In this document: positions 34,360 to 45,990 of the stretch, piece after piece | Position numbering within the stretch: position 1 is the stretch's first letter | Layout of the letters: every line of letters starts with the position of its first letter | Origin: Kappaphycus alvarezii | Lineage: Eukaryota; Rhodophyta; Florideophyceae; Gigartinales; Solieriaceae | Length of the DNA: 64,000 nt | Direction: 5' to 3' | Assembly (NCBI GenBank): GCA_002205965.3 | Contig: NADL03000869.1 | Coordinates: forward strand, 1-64,000 | Position numbers and translations under genes: made by a program | The notes under the pieces: model-generated | What the model saw: only the letters and a program-made list of their open reading frames with translations | What the model was told of the DNA's origin: nothing | Database searches by the model: none

Positions 34360-34825
34360 TCAACCGCCATAGTCAACAAGTCTCACTTCTCGCAAAAGAC
34401 CTGGCAAGAGCTGCACGTCATTTTGTCGTAGAGCCGCGCCGTGGTCCCCACTGCACAAAATCGGATATCCAATAAATAAGAAGCAAAGGAGGGACCGAAT
34501 TTTTTTAGGTCACATTCGAGAATCTCCTCGCTCCGTCAAACAGGTAAGTGAGGGCCGTCAACCAGTTTGCTCCCTGAATGCGGCGCAGAGTGCAAAGAAC
34601 TGAAGACATCAATGCATTATCGCCTCCCCTCTAGGTAGCTTCATTCCAACGCCAATCTCCACTCTTGGAGGTTGGCAACCGAATACATGCATGCTGCTGA
34701 ATGACGTGGCAAGGAACGTGGCTACGAAGGCAATAGAGACCTTCAGAAAGGTTGCAGAATTTTCAAAAGGCAGTAACCGTTGTGTCCAATGCGGTTTGCT
34801 TGATGCCTGGCCTTAATGAAATATA
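34360..34825 (+). mobile_element. LINE fragment: endonuclease to C-terminus, decayed
   Basis: Near 34,380-34,480 the plus strand encodes LLAKDLARAARHFVVEP, which aligns with LFAADLSKAARNPVLES of the 29.6 kb LINE just ahead of its PD motif. Near 34,645-34,760 it encodes PISTLGGWQPN and a NDVARNVATKAIETF helix, the C-terminal hallmark. The region between is scrambled and no 3' tail follows. It is an old, internally rearranged copy. Confidence 0.6.
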
Positions 34826-34829
34826 ATTC

Positions 34830-36980
34830 CTGATTATTTTTGAGCACTTGAAAGTATGTTCATAATATACTATTTATTCTGGGAAGTACAAGCGAGTAGA
34901 TACTTTAATGACTGTTTCATCAATAATTAGGTTAATAGTCCATTTCTGTTAGTATTTTTGAATTTTTGAGAACTAAATTGTCATCGGTGTCTCAGGATCA
35001 ATAGCGAGGAGGTTTAAAGCATACTCTAAAACCTTCATTTTACCTAATCAGATTTACTCCCTAAATACCATATTGAATGAGTGCTGAGGAACCCATTAAC
35101 GTTCTTTACCCTGTAGTTTTGTTTCCGAGTAAAGCCAATCCACTTTGAGAATAAAAAAGACCTATGATAATATATTTAATAATATATTTATACTGCTTTT
35201 GAACTGATAAAATACTTTCGCATCAAAGTAAGGTATCAAATACACCATAATGTTATTTTAATGTCTCAAGTTTTCATGCACAAGATTCAGTTAATCAGTT
35301 GTGCATTTTCAATCCATCTCCTTGCTAGATCTTTTTTGACTATCGTAAACATAAAGTATCTAAACCATTCATTAGAACTGTTTATTAAATATTATTCCTT
35401 TTCTATCGATAAATAAAATTTAAGCCCCGGTAAACTGTATTTGAAGGGATAATTTTCTTTGATGACGAGAAAACGCGTTTGCACAGATTGTTTATACACA
35501 AAGACCTTGTCTGAACCATTCTTTCAATCCTCGATTTTTTACTTGATGAAATGAAACGTACCGTAGGATCTCCCTTGGATGATACACATTTGAGATTGAA
35601 ATAACAGTATTCATAATCAGTACTTTTGTACTTATTTTTATAGATTAGGGGATTTAGGGGATTAGGGGATTTTAGGGGATTTAGGGGATTTTTAGGGGAT
35701 TTAGAAGATTTTATTTTGGATACCGTACAGGTTATAAAGTATGGCGGCGATATGCACCATAGGTTTTCCTTGCGGATGAAACGTTTTCTGGTCTTTGGTT
35801 TTATATCCAGCAAATTAAAACGTAACTTTTTCTATTAAAATCGAACTCTTTCTTGAAACTAATCTCTGATGAATTATTCTTAAGTGTAAATAAGAATTAG
35901 GTTTTATTTATTTTAGACAGTTAAAAACACGAAAATAAATATATCTTACATGTTAAAAAACCTTACTTCCCTTTTTAGTATGATGTAGGGCGATGTTATG
36001 TCTCCTCTGGTCCTTAAAAATTTTAATGAAAGAAATGCTTTGCTTTACGCAAAAACGTTCTACTTGCTAATATTAGCTAAGCTAAAAGGTATTGTTAATT
36101 TACGTTTTCAGTTGGATGAAATTAAGTCGTGCGTTCAATCTGTGAATTTTCATACTTACTTTCGCTGTAGTCGGAACTGATTTTTATGTTTCACAAATTT
36201 ACATTTTGCGTAGCTTATTTCTTGAATATAGTTTTTATCAATCTCTACATTTGGATGAAAAATCACGGCAGGTCACATTTGCGGGAAGCATCCTAGTAGA
36301 ATTATTATAACTACAATAATTTATTCAGGAAATGGTTTTTCAAAACTCTAATATAAATTTTTTCACGTGCAAATTTTATTCTCATCGCAGGAGTTCTGCT
36401 TTATAATAGACGTTTTGCTTTCGAGAAAATTTTGAAGCAGATAGAACGCAAGTTTGAATACCTACTTTTAATGCAAAAGATGTATTTCAATGGGAAAGCA
36501 GGAATATACCTCAATAAGCTGCTAGAAGACATATTTTATTACAAAATTGGCTAGCATAAAATTCTTCACGTCCAATGGTGGCCGAATACAGTATCTTTTG
36601 TATACAAATTGCATTATAATTTTGTCCTCAGATTTATATATAGAATCATTCCGAATTTTTCAATCTTTTTCTTCTCAATTCCTTTAAGATATGTAAAAAT
36701 CCAGACACTTTCTTTTTGGCGAAACAGTATGCAATTTGTAAATTTTCAAGTCAGAATTTTAAGTAAAATATACGTTATTTGTTTTAATCAATGATTTCAT
36801 TAATCTCTCAAGCAAATTGGAGTCTTTAAAAATACATAAATATTAATTAACGTAGAAAATTTAGTTATTATTTGAAATGAGTTCTGTAATAGTTTGGAGG
36901 ATCATCTATAGACGACATTTACGTCAAAGTTGAAGGTGATGATACATGTGGAAATTACCAATAATGTAATGAATAAAAAC
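34830..36980. other. AT-rich desert containing one minisatellite
   Basis: No coding region is supported. The only structured feature is the G-rich tandem repeat at 35,643-35,706. Confidence 0.55.
35643..35706 (+). repeat. G-rich minisatellite (TTTAGGGGA)n, imperfect
   Basis: Seven consecutive units of 8-11 bp, each a T run plus AGGGGA, vary only in the number of T (for example ATTTAGGGG, ATTAGGGG, ATTTTAGGGG). The unit resembles telomere-type T/A-G repeats. It is short and interstitial. Confidence 0.8.
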
Positions 36981-36989
36981 GGAGGCAAA

Positions 36990-37835
36990 AGATGTTATTC
37001 TCTTATTTTATACTGACGCTAATTCAACTTTATCGCACAGAGTTTGACCTCAAAAACGTCGACGACGCATATCCCCGATGGATTGCAGAACTGATTTATG
37101 ATGTGGTGGCAGATATGGAAATAGAGCTTTTGGGATCAAGTAGATGTCGAAGACATTACAAAACGTCGATACCCGACTAACATGATGACAAGCAGCGAAG
37201 CACTGTTCGATATGGCAACGCACAATATGGATTCGGCGGTTTTTAGACTCATGATCGACATGGATACAATAAAGGAGTCGTCTCGAAAGAGGGAGATCGA
37301 TGGTACTGCACACATTGCAGGGATGAAGAACCCGTCGGACTTGATGGCAAAGGTAACGCGGAGTGTGAAGTTTCTGGAGCTAATGGTCGGGAAAAAATTG
37401 TAAGACATGTGCAGTGAGCAGCAAGGAACTCAGATTGGTAATCTGGGGTTATCAGAACGTAAGTGCTTGCATATGTCCAAAAGTTGCGTTCGGATTTTGG
37501 TCCTATCAGTCCGAAAGTCGAGTGCGAAAAGCTGGCGACATATGAAAAGGAGGAAATAATAGTGGCCGTCATATTTATCTTAGGTTATCACGCGACCGGG
37601 TGAAGGAGGAGAAAAAGATTAGCTCTATCTTTGAGTGCTCAGTAAGCAACAAGGGTGCACTTTGGTCAGAGTACACACGACAAACTTTCCAAGTCAGCTA
37701 TATAATTGCTCCCTCAGGCTTTATTGCCATGTATTTCACCTTATTTCAAATCTGTCTCGCAAGTCCTTGTATACACGCTTATTTGACTTGTTGAGGTCAG
37801 ACTCGATGCGATAACGTAGGAATGGTCTTAGCCTA
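36990..37835. mobile_element. Composite fragments of copia family 2
   Basis: Three pieces of the LTR element best preserved at 58-63.5 kb lie together: an LTR fragment in minus orientation (about 37,030-37,125), an RNase H region on plus (about 37,140-37,410), and an LTR fragment in plus orientation (about 37,540-37,830). The opposite LTR orientations show rearrangement or nested insertion. It is a broken, old fossil. Confidence 0.6.
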
Positions 37836-37839
37836 ACAT

Positions 37840-39395
37840 CATCCTCCTAGGATATGGGTATTTTGTTTTATGGTATACTTTAATTTATTTCAAGATACCA
37901 AGGAGCATAAATATGTAATGTAGCTTCAAATAAAGAATTAATGGGAAAGAATTAATGGGAAAGGTTTAGACTGAAAATTATCCAGCTAGCTGTGGCGATA
38001 TTTATTTCCGAGTAGGTTCTTTAAATCGTTCTTAATATTTCGTTCATTAAACTTGAAAGTTATCTCAGGAGAGAATACTGAGGGAAACGACAACTTAAGA
38101 AGGTATTGATACGTAAATCTATTCTAGTTATAATTATATTTTCAAATCGAGTAAAGCTCAACTGGGGTTCGAACAGTCACATTATTGTTTAAAACTTTTC
38201 ATGCCATATTTTAATTTTTACGAGACCTCTGTGATATTCTCTTTAGTTTTTACAAAACCGGCAATGTCATGATAAATCAGTATCATCGTGGTAACATAAT
38301 CTCTATTCCGCAATATTTAAAGCAAATGAAACTCAAGGGAGTAACCGGAAAAAACTTGTTTAGCATTTCAAGTAATTATACTGACTAAAATTATACGTGA
38401 CGAACCAGACCTGAAAAGCAATTACATCCTATTTTATGGATTAATGGTCGATTTTATACCCTTTCAGAAGCCATAAGGATTCAGTTCGGAAATTTTGATT
38501 CATATCAATTGAAATTTCTCTAATATCACCATTTACGCTGATATTTGACCGAATTTCTTGATAGAAAACTGTTACATAAGCCCAAATAGAACTGATATAA
38601 TGCTGTATTTAGAGCACGAAGCATATTAGTACGCTAGTTATTTCCAATATAAAAAGTTTTTACATTGTTTAATAGCACTATGAACATATGTGACATTAAA
38701 TATGTTTCAACAGTAACATTTAATGCCCTTTCAAAAATCTGTAAGTACTTATATCTATCTGGGAAACTTAACGCCGAATTTATATCATTACAAATCAATA
38801 TTTTCGTTACAAAGGGCCTAGGAGTACATTACTTTAGATGATACAATCTTTTTGGAGCAATTTCTTTCTATTTACTTTTATACCTCACACAACGCCTAGA
38901 AATCTCATTTGTTATAGCTAGTATTTGGTACGAAAAAATCACTTAATTATAGCCTTTCCAATCGGCGCCTCACCTGAAACATTTTACTTTCGAACTTTTC
39001 AAGAAGAGAAGTGCTGTTATAGTTTATTCATTAAACATTTAAAAATGAAAATTTCTCTAGGTTAATACGAGACTTTCGCACGAACAATTTTCTATTTGCC
39101 GTACATAGAGAACAAAACAACGATATTTATATCAAAGTATTCGTCAAAGTTTCGATTTATTCACTACTTTTGAGGAATGAAACATTTGAGGTTCGATATA
39201 GTTGCTATCGACCTTATTAAAGCTAGCTTTCCAAGAAAAAGTAACTCCAGTACCGTTATATACAGTAAATTAAGTTATTTTTGATATGAAGACCATCAAT
39301 TCTCCAAGAAATAAGTAGAAAAAAGAAAAAGTGAAATTTGTCATAATAGATTACCATTAGTTGAAAAGTTAATAGTGAAGTTGATCAAATAATTT
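37840..39395. other. AT-rich gene desert
   Basis: Nothing could be supported on either strand. Confidence 0.55.
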
Positions 39396-39399
39396 TTAC

Positions 39400-40430
39400 C
39401 TATTGCAAATATTGGGCGTTCTTTTAAAATGGATGATACAAGTAGAAGAAAGAAAGGGCTTTTTCAGTAACCAGACCGCGGCGTTTAATAATACCACCAC
39501 ATTTAACTTGAATGAAGTTACAAACGTCCTTGTACATTCCAGGAGAACTACTTCTGTTCAGTGCGCTCGGAGAAAACATTTCTCTGGGAGGAGCAGTCCT
39601 TGTAAAGTATCATGTCAACCTTGTCCCTTAATTCATTATTAGTAATTGATTACATTTCATAGGCCGATGTTGCTCTGCGCACAGTGTCCCTCGTATGGAT
39701 CCCAGTTCAGGTTTTCAATTTTGCTGAAATATTACCATTTGAAGGTGGGCCTGCAGCAAGGTGTGGCTCTGCCGAAGACATGTCCCCTTGGGGCAAGCGT
39801 AATCTACGAGTCAGCTGATTACTCGGAATAATATTTGACGAAGGCTATTACAACGTTATCGCACCGCGTCTGACCTTAACAAGTCAACGAAGCGTAGACA
39901 CAAGGACTTGTGTGACGGATATGAGATAGGGTGACAGAAATGGCAGTAAATCGTGACGGAGCAAGTAAATAGCTGACTTTAAAAGTCTATCGTCTGTATT
40001 CCGACCACAGTGAACCCTTGTTGCTTACTGAGTTCTCCAAGATCGAGCTTCCCTTTTTCTCCTGCTTGACCCGGTCGCGTGATAAGCTAAGATACATATG
40101 ACGGCCACCGTTCTTTCCTCCTTTTCATATGCCGCCAGCTTTTCGCACTCAAATTTGGACTGATGGAACCAAAACTACCATCGAGAGTAAAGTACAACCG
40201 GCAATCCGCTCACAAAACGTATTCCTCGTCACTAGTTCTTTTCTTCATTCCACAGCATGTTGCATTACCTATTTTGACTGTGATTTTCATGTCATCAGGC
40301 TATAAATGCACCATCGTAATATTTCCGTATACTATTTAAATTCAGCTACTGCACAACGAACATGACCCTGTTTACCAGCATGTCAACACTCAATCAATAC
40401 TGTAAGCATGTTAATACCAGATGTGATGTT
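39400..40430 (-). mobile_element. Copia family 2 fragment: 5' LTR and leader/gag start
   Basis: The part 39,850-40,430 aligns over its whole length with the LTR at 57,960-58,545, with many differences (shared blocks include GTTATCGCACCG, GATAAGCTAAG and CATATGCCGCCA). The part 39,400-39,850 aligns with 63,050-63,450 next to the other LTR remnant of the 58-63.5 kb element. It is a truncated fossil. The LTR is about 575 bp. The divergence indicates considerable age. Confidence 0.65.
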
Positions 40431-40439
40431 TTCACCGTC

Positions 40440-41870
40440 AATCTCGAAATTGGGCTCTCAAATATTTTTTAAAATGGATTTACTTGTTTGGTACAAATTT
40501 ACACACTCATAGCATATCAAATGTCATTAGGAATAGATTAAGATTATTTCATCTTTCTTTCTTCCAAAACATTTTTAAAGTTCAGAAGGATATTATTGTT
40601 TTGGTTTCAATCCAGACAGTCGTAGATGATCAAAAACTCTAGCTGCTTGTAGGATAGCTAATTATGATTTTTTTGATTTAAAGCATTTTAGCAAAACATT
40701 ACTGGTATCGATGTTAATATGTTTAAGAAAATATTCAAAATTGAGGAAAAAATACATATTAAACAGCTTCGGGTAAATTTATAGTGATTATAGGTCAAAT
40801 ATAGGACATTAAAGTTCTAAAAGTCATTATAAGATCATCGAAAATTTAAATCAATTGTAACAGATATTAGTGCTTCTATCAGGCTTTGAAAGGATATTTA
40901 CGAGCCATTATACCTTGAAAAAAATAAAGTATTTTAGATGGTTATTTTTGTGTATTAATAATCAAGAAACAATCAATATTAATTGCAAAGAACCGCACTG
41001 CGAATAATTGATTTGATGAAAAAATGAAGATATGGTTCCTTCAAAGGAGAACAAAGAGTAAATCGAGCGATTTTTATTTTTAAAAATACCAATAATAAAA
41101 TTATTCTCCAAGCAAAAAGTAAATGCAGTTAATCTATGGTAAAGTTTATTCTTTTCCTAGCCAAATCTCAATTATTCGTGGTAAGACTAAAATCTTGCTA
41201 ATGTTAAACTTTTCCAGAAGTGTTTTACTCAGAACAATTACTGAAAATGTTTCCTTGAGATTTTTTCAGTAAAGCATAATAAAATGATATCTTGGTATTT
41301 CATTTTTGAACATACTCATTAACTACGGATAATCATAGATCTTTTGGACGCACTAATTTTCTTTCCTTCATTATTCAGTTTTCAGTTAAGTATGGAATAT
41401 TTAAAATTGATAAATTGAATTAAGCAAACTTTTTGGTACTATTTTCTCTTTAATATTTTGATCAATAAGAGAATTCGGCACTATATGTTAATATTTGAAG
41501 TAGAGCATATCTTTTTATCTGAGTAAGGATGATAACCTTCAATTAAAAGCTATGGTTCTTAGGTTGAATTGATATACGAGAATATTCATCCTTAATATAA
41601 TACATCACTAAATTTACGGAAGCTTCATCACAGCAGATCTACCTTATAGCAGTCCACCAAAAAAGTTAAAATACTCCTCCACTATTTTCAATAATTCTTA
41701 ATTAGGACTAAATATGTGATACGTTCTGTTATAATGGATAATTAAAAGTTGATAAATCAATAAGCGAGTGATTTAACTTTAGTAGCGGTAATTTTGAAGT
41801 TATCCCTAAGAATAAATATATTTCAGTTTTTAGGTTAAAAAGTACTACATATTTTTTGTATTTACAATTA
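40440..41870. other. AT-rich gene desert
   Basis: Nothing could be supported on either strand. Confidence 0.55.
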
Positions 41871-41874
41871 CAGT

Positions 41875-41985
41875 ACACCCAGTAACAGCAATTAGTGTGG
41901 GTGCACAAATAGTGTGGTAACAAAAATAATGTGGCCCACACTACTTGTGGTTGGGCTCAATAGCACATTGCACAAATAGTGTGGG
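41875..41985 (+). repeat. Cluster of TAGTGTGG motifs, direct and inverted
   Basis: ACAAATAGTGTGG occurs twice (about 41,905 and 41,972). Related TTAGTGTGG and ATAATGTGG units lie between, and an inverted CACACTACTTGTGG lies near 41,938. Such a cluster of short direct and inverted motifs next to a GC-richer open region resembles the subterminal transposase-binding region of a DNA transposon. No matching opposite end was found. Confidence 0.45.
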
Positions 41986-42099
41986 ATGACACGACGGCGA
42001 TCGGTCGAGAAAGCTCTCTGAAGCAAACAGCTTCGCGGGAAACAAGCAGATAAACAATTTTACCGCCATAACGCAAACCAGCACTTCTCACAGCCCATT

Positions 42100-42486
42100 T
42101 TGGCTTCAGTTCTCAACGCCGGACCTCCTCTAATCACTGCACAATTGTCCATTCCTACTACTGGGTCAACAATACTTGCTGCGTTTCAACGCGGTTACGC
42201 TCGGCAGACAATAAATAACACGCATTCTGCTCAGCAAAAATCCACCAGCACAAAAATGTCATCTGAAGGCATTCCATCGCATTCTACTGGTTTCTACACC
42301 AACAAACGACAAACTAAAAACGTATTGAGTGTCGCTGATCGGGCGAAAATATCTTCATGGATGGTGCACAATGCTGCCATTAGTGGTCCAAAGCACATCA
42401 TTTCAAAGGCTGTTAAACACTTTAAGTCATTGTCATCATTAGAGGTCGTCGTGTGTTTACTGCCTTTGTTAGAGCTTATATTTTAA
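42100..42486 (+). CDS. Hypothetical frame, possible DNA-transposon N-terminal region
   Basis: A frame open across about 128 codons, with its first ATG at 42,256, lies in a GC-richer island beginning near 41,990. The segment VLSVADRAKISSWMVHNAAI followed by an IISKAVKHFKSL helix has the look of a helix-turn-helix with basic and aromatic spacing, as at the N-terminus of some transposases. Composition drops back to AT-rich after 42,430, where the similarity appears to end. The upstream TAGTGTGG cluster fits a transposon end. No DDE or other catalytic part follows. It may be a chance frame; no family is firmly recognised. Confidence 0.3.
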   Translation: MASVLNAGPPLITAQLSIPTTGSTILAAFQRGYARQTINNTHSAQQKSTSTKMSSEGIPSHSTGFYTNKRQTKNVLSVADRAKISSWMVHNAAISGPKHIISKAVKHFKSLSSLEVVVCLLPLLELIF

Positions 42487-42659
42487 TGACTGCCGTCAAA
42501 TATCTTTATGGCTTTACAATATGCTGCTATAAGGACAACTGTGTTCATAAAAGGTTTCAATGCTGTGAGGAATACATGTTTTCGCAAGATTATTTAAGTG
42601 GAAAAGTTTTAGTATATGAGCAGACGGCGAATAAGCTTTTCTTGTTTCTGTAGATAATG

Positions 42660-45100
42660 CAAAAAAATCGTGATATTCCAAAACCTTCCCGTAACAGGAA
42701 AAATAAATGCCTCGCTTAGCATTGGTTTACATATTCAGCCAAATTTTCCACTTTTGCGCCTTGCAAAGTGTTTTTATGATTATAATTTTTTCTATACTGT
42801 TTGTATTAGACTACATATGCGATTGTATATATCAATTATTCGAGTCTAACTTTAATAAAAATTATCGCCAGTGCTCATTGTGATCGAGACTTCGAAGAAT
42901 GACACCGTAGCGGGAATTAATGAAAAAGTGTAGACAAATTGCTTCAGCTTTTTAAAATATTTATTCGGGTGTTTAGTAAATCTTTTGAGGCATATGGCGG
43001 CTCGGACAGAATTAACTCATAAGTAACTAGTCGGGGAAGCACAGCTTTTTGTAAATCATTGGCCCTGTAAAATTAGTAAATTATCAAAATATAAGGGACT
43101 TTCATCGTATCAACTGAACCAAGGAGTTTTTGTAAAGTAGCAAAGGCAAGAATACAAAAAGGAGATAAATAGTTGGTGGAGGTAAATTTAAAATTAAGCA
43201 TTGGTTAGCCTCCCTCTAAAATGTGATATCCATTAAAAGTTTACTTTGAATACACTCGAAAGACTAAAAATAGGATGACGCGACTGGGCTAGACATAAAT
43301 TTGAGTGGTCAGGGACAAGATGTTTTGGAAAATATTTTGATTCCATTCCTGATGTTGTTCCGGCAATGAATTTTACATCTCGTTGAGAGGAGATAAGCGC
43401 CTTTTAAATACATCTCAAATACAGTAAATGATCTCCTCATTTCCCAAATGGACAGTGATTTGTCCGTCACGAAGATGTTTATCTACTGCAAAGTGGGATC
43501 GAGAGTAGTATAAAGTGAGTCGGTTTGCAATGAGAAATTATATATCGAACAGCTCGCAGAAATGTCTCTACATTCATATCGATAAAATGGATTTCAATCT
43601 CCTATTTCATCTATTCTTTTATTGTCTATTATTCCTTCAAGAAATTACTATCTTTTTGACATGTTCCCATCCTCGCCAAGATGCAGGTAGCTGACTTTTA
43701 ACTATTCAAAGCTCTTTGTGATCAAACATAATTCTATGGGCACCCTAAATTCCCCCTCTTTCATGTAATGATTTGTTTCTCATTTTATTTCAACAATACG
43801 CGATACCGTGTCGTTCCGAAGGTAATGACGTTATCACTATCGCCATCGATATGTGCGGACAAATCAACTGGACTTGAAACTCCTCATGATCTTGGCGACT
43901 TTACAGCTGATTATCGAGGGAAGCACTGCCTTTCTGAATTCTGGAATCATAAAACCCGTGTCTCGGTGTTTGATCTAAAATATACCGTAGTTGTGCTGAA
44001 TCATCGAATTCTGCGCACTTACCTCACTACCTGACCTCGAGAGGCGGCTCATGTGTAATCCCGCCTGAATCTGAAGGAAAAAAGTTCTTTTTTCTCCTTG
44101 TTTGGAGTTTAGACTTACCGAGCGAACATGGAGTTGAGAACTGGATGAAACATATCTAAGACATGCAGCGAGGTGGGCGATATAACGGCTGTAGCCTCCG
44201 GGACCACAAGACAGAGCTGAGGGGCGATTGAATTCTGGCGCGAATAATATGGCATCGGAGTTGCAATGTCTGGTAGCGATACACATCCCGTCGTTTCCCA
44301 GGAACAAGATGCATCCTTACAAGATTTTACTCTAATGTAGGTGACACTGGGCATTACAGTAAAGTAGATGACAGTGGACTGTCAGTTTGTTTTGACACTG
44401 CGGTGAGGTAGGGCTTGATCTTAATCATTAGACATTAGGCGTGCTCAGTATGGGTCTGAATTGCAGTGGCTGATGCCGTTTGCAAGGCAAGTGGATCTGG
44501 TCAACAAGATCCGCACGCATCCAGCTGTCATCGGCGACAAACACAGTGGAGCCAGTTGAGCAATTCATCACGTTTTAGAGTCATGCACATATTGTTGCGG
44601 CCAGCTGGCAGCGGACCCACCGCCACTTTTGCTTTTCCAACAATCCTGTAATGTCCCAATCGAATAGACCCTAACTGGATTTCTCCAAACCAACAAGGCT
44701 TGCCTCCAAAAAATCTGGTTGGAGATTTCAATGTTTTGACTTTTTCCACATTTTCTGTAAAAAACGTATGTGTCATGGGTGATGGGTGATGGGTATCTTG
44801 TGGCATGCCAATACAAACTCTTGCTCCTTCCTGATCGCCTCGCTCGTTTTTTTCTCTTTTTTTCATTCTCCTTGCTGATGTTGCCATAAACTGTCCGATC
44901 TTGTACCTCATGAGATATATCTCTTCGTCATTTTCCTTTTCAGGAGCAATCGGTCTAGAGTTTTGGCCGAGAGCAAAACAAAGCATCATCTCCCGGAATG
45001 CGTGATAACAATGGCAACCACAACACAAAAAAATCAAATCATTCAACCAGTCACCCATCTTTACTGTTGCTGCTACCCAAGCATTTCACATTTTTGCACT
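42660..45100. other. No gene confidently seen
   Basis: 42.7-43.7 kb is AT-rich and empty. 43.8-45.1 kb is GC-richer with several overlapping frames on both strands, none with a recognisable domain. A short GGGTGATGGGTGATGGGTAT repeat lies near 44,778-44,798. The last few hundred bases would hold the promoter of the Cys-rich gene; no TATA box was evident. Confidence 0.4.
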
Positions 45101-45257
45101 AAATATACAACAGGCAGAGCATCACTCCCTCAAATGATTTCCACAAGCATAAAAGCCGCCCACAGGAGCAAAGGCTGCTCTTTATCCTTCACCTCAACAT
45201 CCTTTCTTACCCCCAACAAAAACCCCATCCACAACCCCACCTCCCTACATTCAAAAC

Positions 45258-45990
45258 ATGACCAATTTTACCAAACCAATCGCCCTCCTGTTTCTCCTCT
45301 CCCTCCTCTCCCAAACTCAAGCTTGCTCATGTCTGCCCACCAACCTAGAAAACTCATTCTTCTCCCCTACCACCAACCGAGTCCTCACCGCCACACCCAT
45401 CCTCACCTTTCTCTCCGATTCCACCCGCTTTTACATTCTACAAGTCGGTCATTCTACAAGTCGAACAAGTCTTCAAGCCCTGCACAAATCAAAACATCCT
45501 GCTCATCCGCACTCCAACTTCCTCTGCCGCATGCGGCGTGCGGCTCGATTTGCACACCCCCTATCTTTTCACCCTGCCTTCAGCCCCAACCCCGTCGCTG
45601 CTTCTCTGCACTGTACGTTGCAAATTCCCCTCATTCCCCTGGTGTTACGCAAACCAAACTTGACAATCTAACTCGTATGTTCGACTACTGTGTTTCCTGC
45701 TCTTCCTCCAGTTCTTTAAAAAGTATACCGATCTTACGTCTGCAGAATTGCGCTTTCTCAACTCCCGCTCTGTATGTTGCGACGGACGGTGCCGCTGTGT
45801 TGGAACAAGTATTGTCAACTGCTTTGTCGAACCGTGTAGCGTATCCACGCCGCCCTGTGCCGAGGCCACAAGATGTGTCAACAACTTTTGTGGCGGGTGT
45901 AACGCTGAATGGTTTACACAGGACGGTCTACCGGCTTGTCATGACGTCGTTGCGATTGATTCGGCAAATGCCACCGTGGCGGCACAGTAA
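45258..45990 (+). pseudogene. Secreted NTR/TIMP-like Cys-rich protein gene, one intron, frame broken by a 16-bp duplication
   Basis: The ATG at 45,258 follows a CT/CA-rich leader and opens a signal peptide (residues 1-21, ending SQTQA). Cleavage would leave mature CSCLP, an N-terminal Cys-X-Cys as in TIMP/NTR domains. The frame then meets CATTCTACAAGTCG repeated at 45,434 and 45,450, a 16-bp tandem duplication that shifts it. In the shifted frame (from 45,451) come VFKPC and SAACGVRLDLHTPYLF, a typical NTR CG-L---YL strand. A 99-nt phase-0 intron (45,613-45,711) follows. Exon 2 encodes ELRFLNSRSVCCDGRCRC and a tail with VEPC, CAEATRC, CGGC-AEW and a final C, ending TAA at 45,988-45,990. Without the duplication the product would be a continuous protein of about 206 residues. 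TIMPs use the N-terminal Cys amine to chelate a metalloprotease zinc; such activity here is inference. The lesion could be recent, allelic or an assembly artefact. Confidence 0.7.
45613..45711 (+). other. Predicted 99-nt intron of the NTR/TIMP-like gene
   Basis: The donor is GTACGT and the acceptor is TTCCTCCAG, preceded by a pyrimidine-rich TGTTTCCTGCTCTTCCTC tract. It contains an in-frame TGA at 45,661. Removing it joins LLLCT to FFKKYTDL in the same phase. The presence of the stop inside, good splice sites and conserved-looking sequence on both sides all support splicing. Confidence 0.7.

Noticed and set aside
39403-39642. 79-codon plus-strand frame
   Set aside because: It lies antisense within the leader/gag start of a copia family 2 fragment.
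44528-45058. 176-codon minus-strand frame upstream of the Cys-rich gene
   Set aside because: Composition is uneven, with a Lys/Arg-rich run from an A/T-rich tract. No domain is recognised, and it is likely a chance frame in the 5' flank of the gene on plus.
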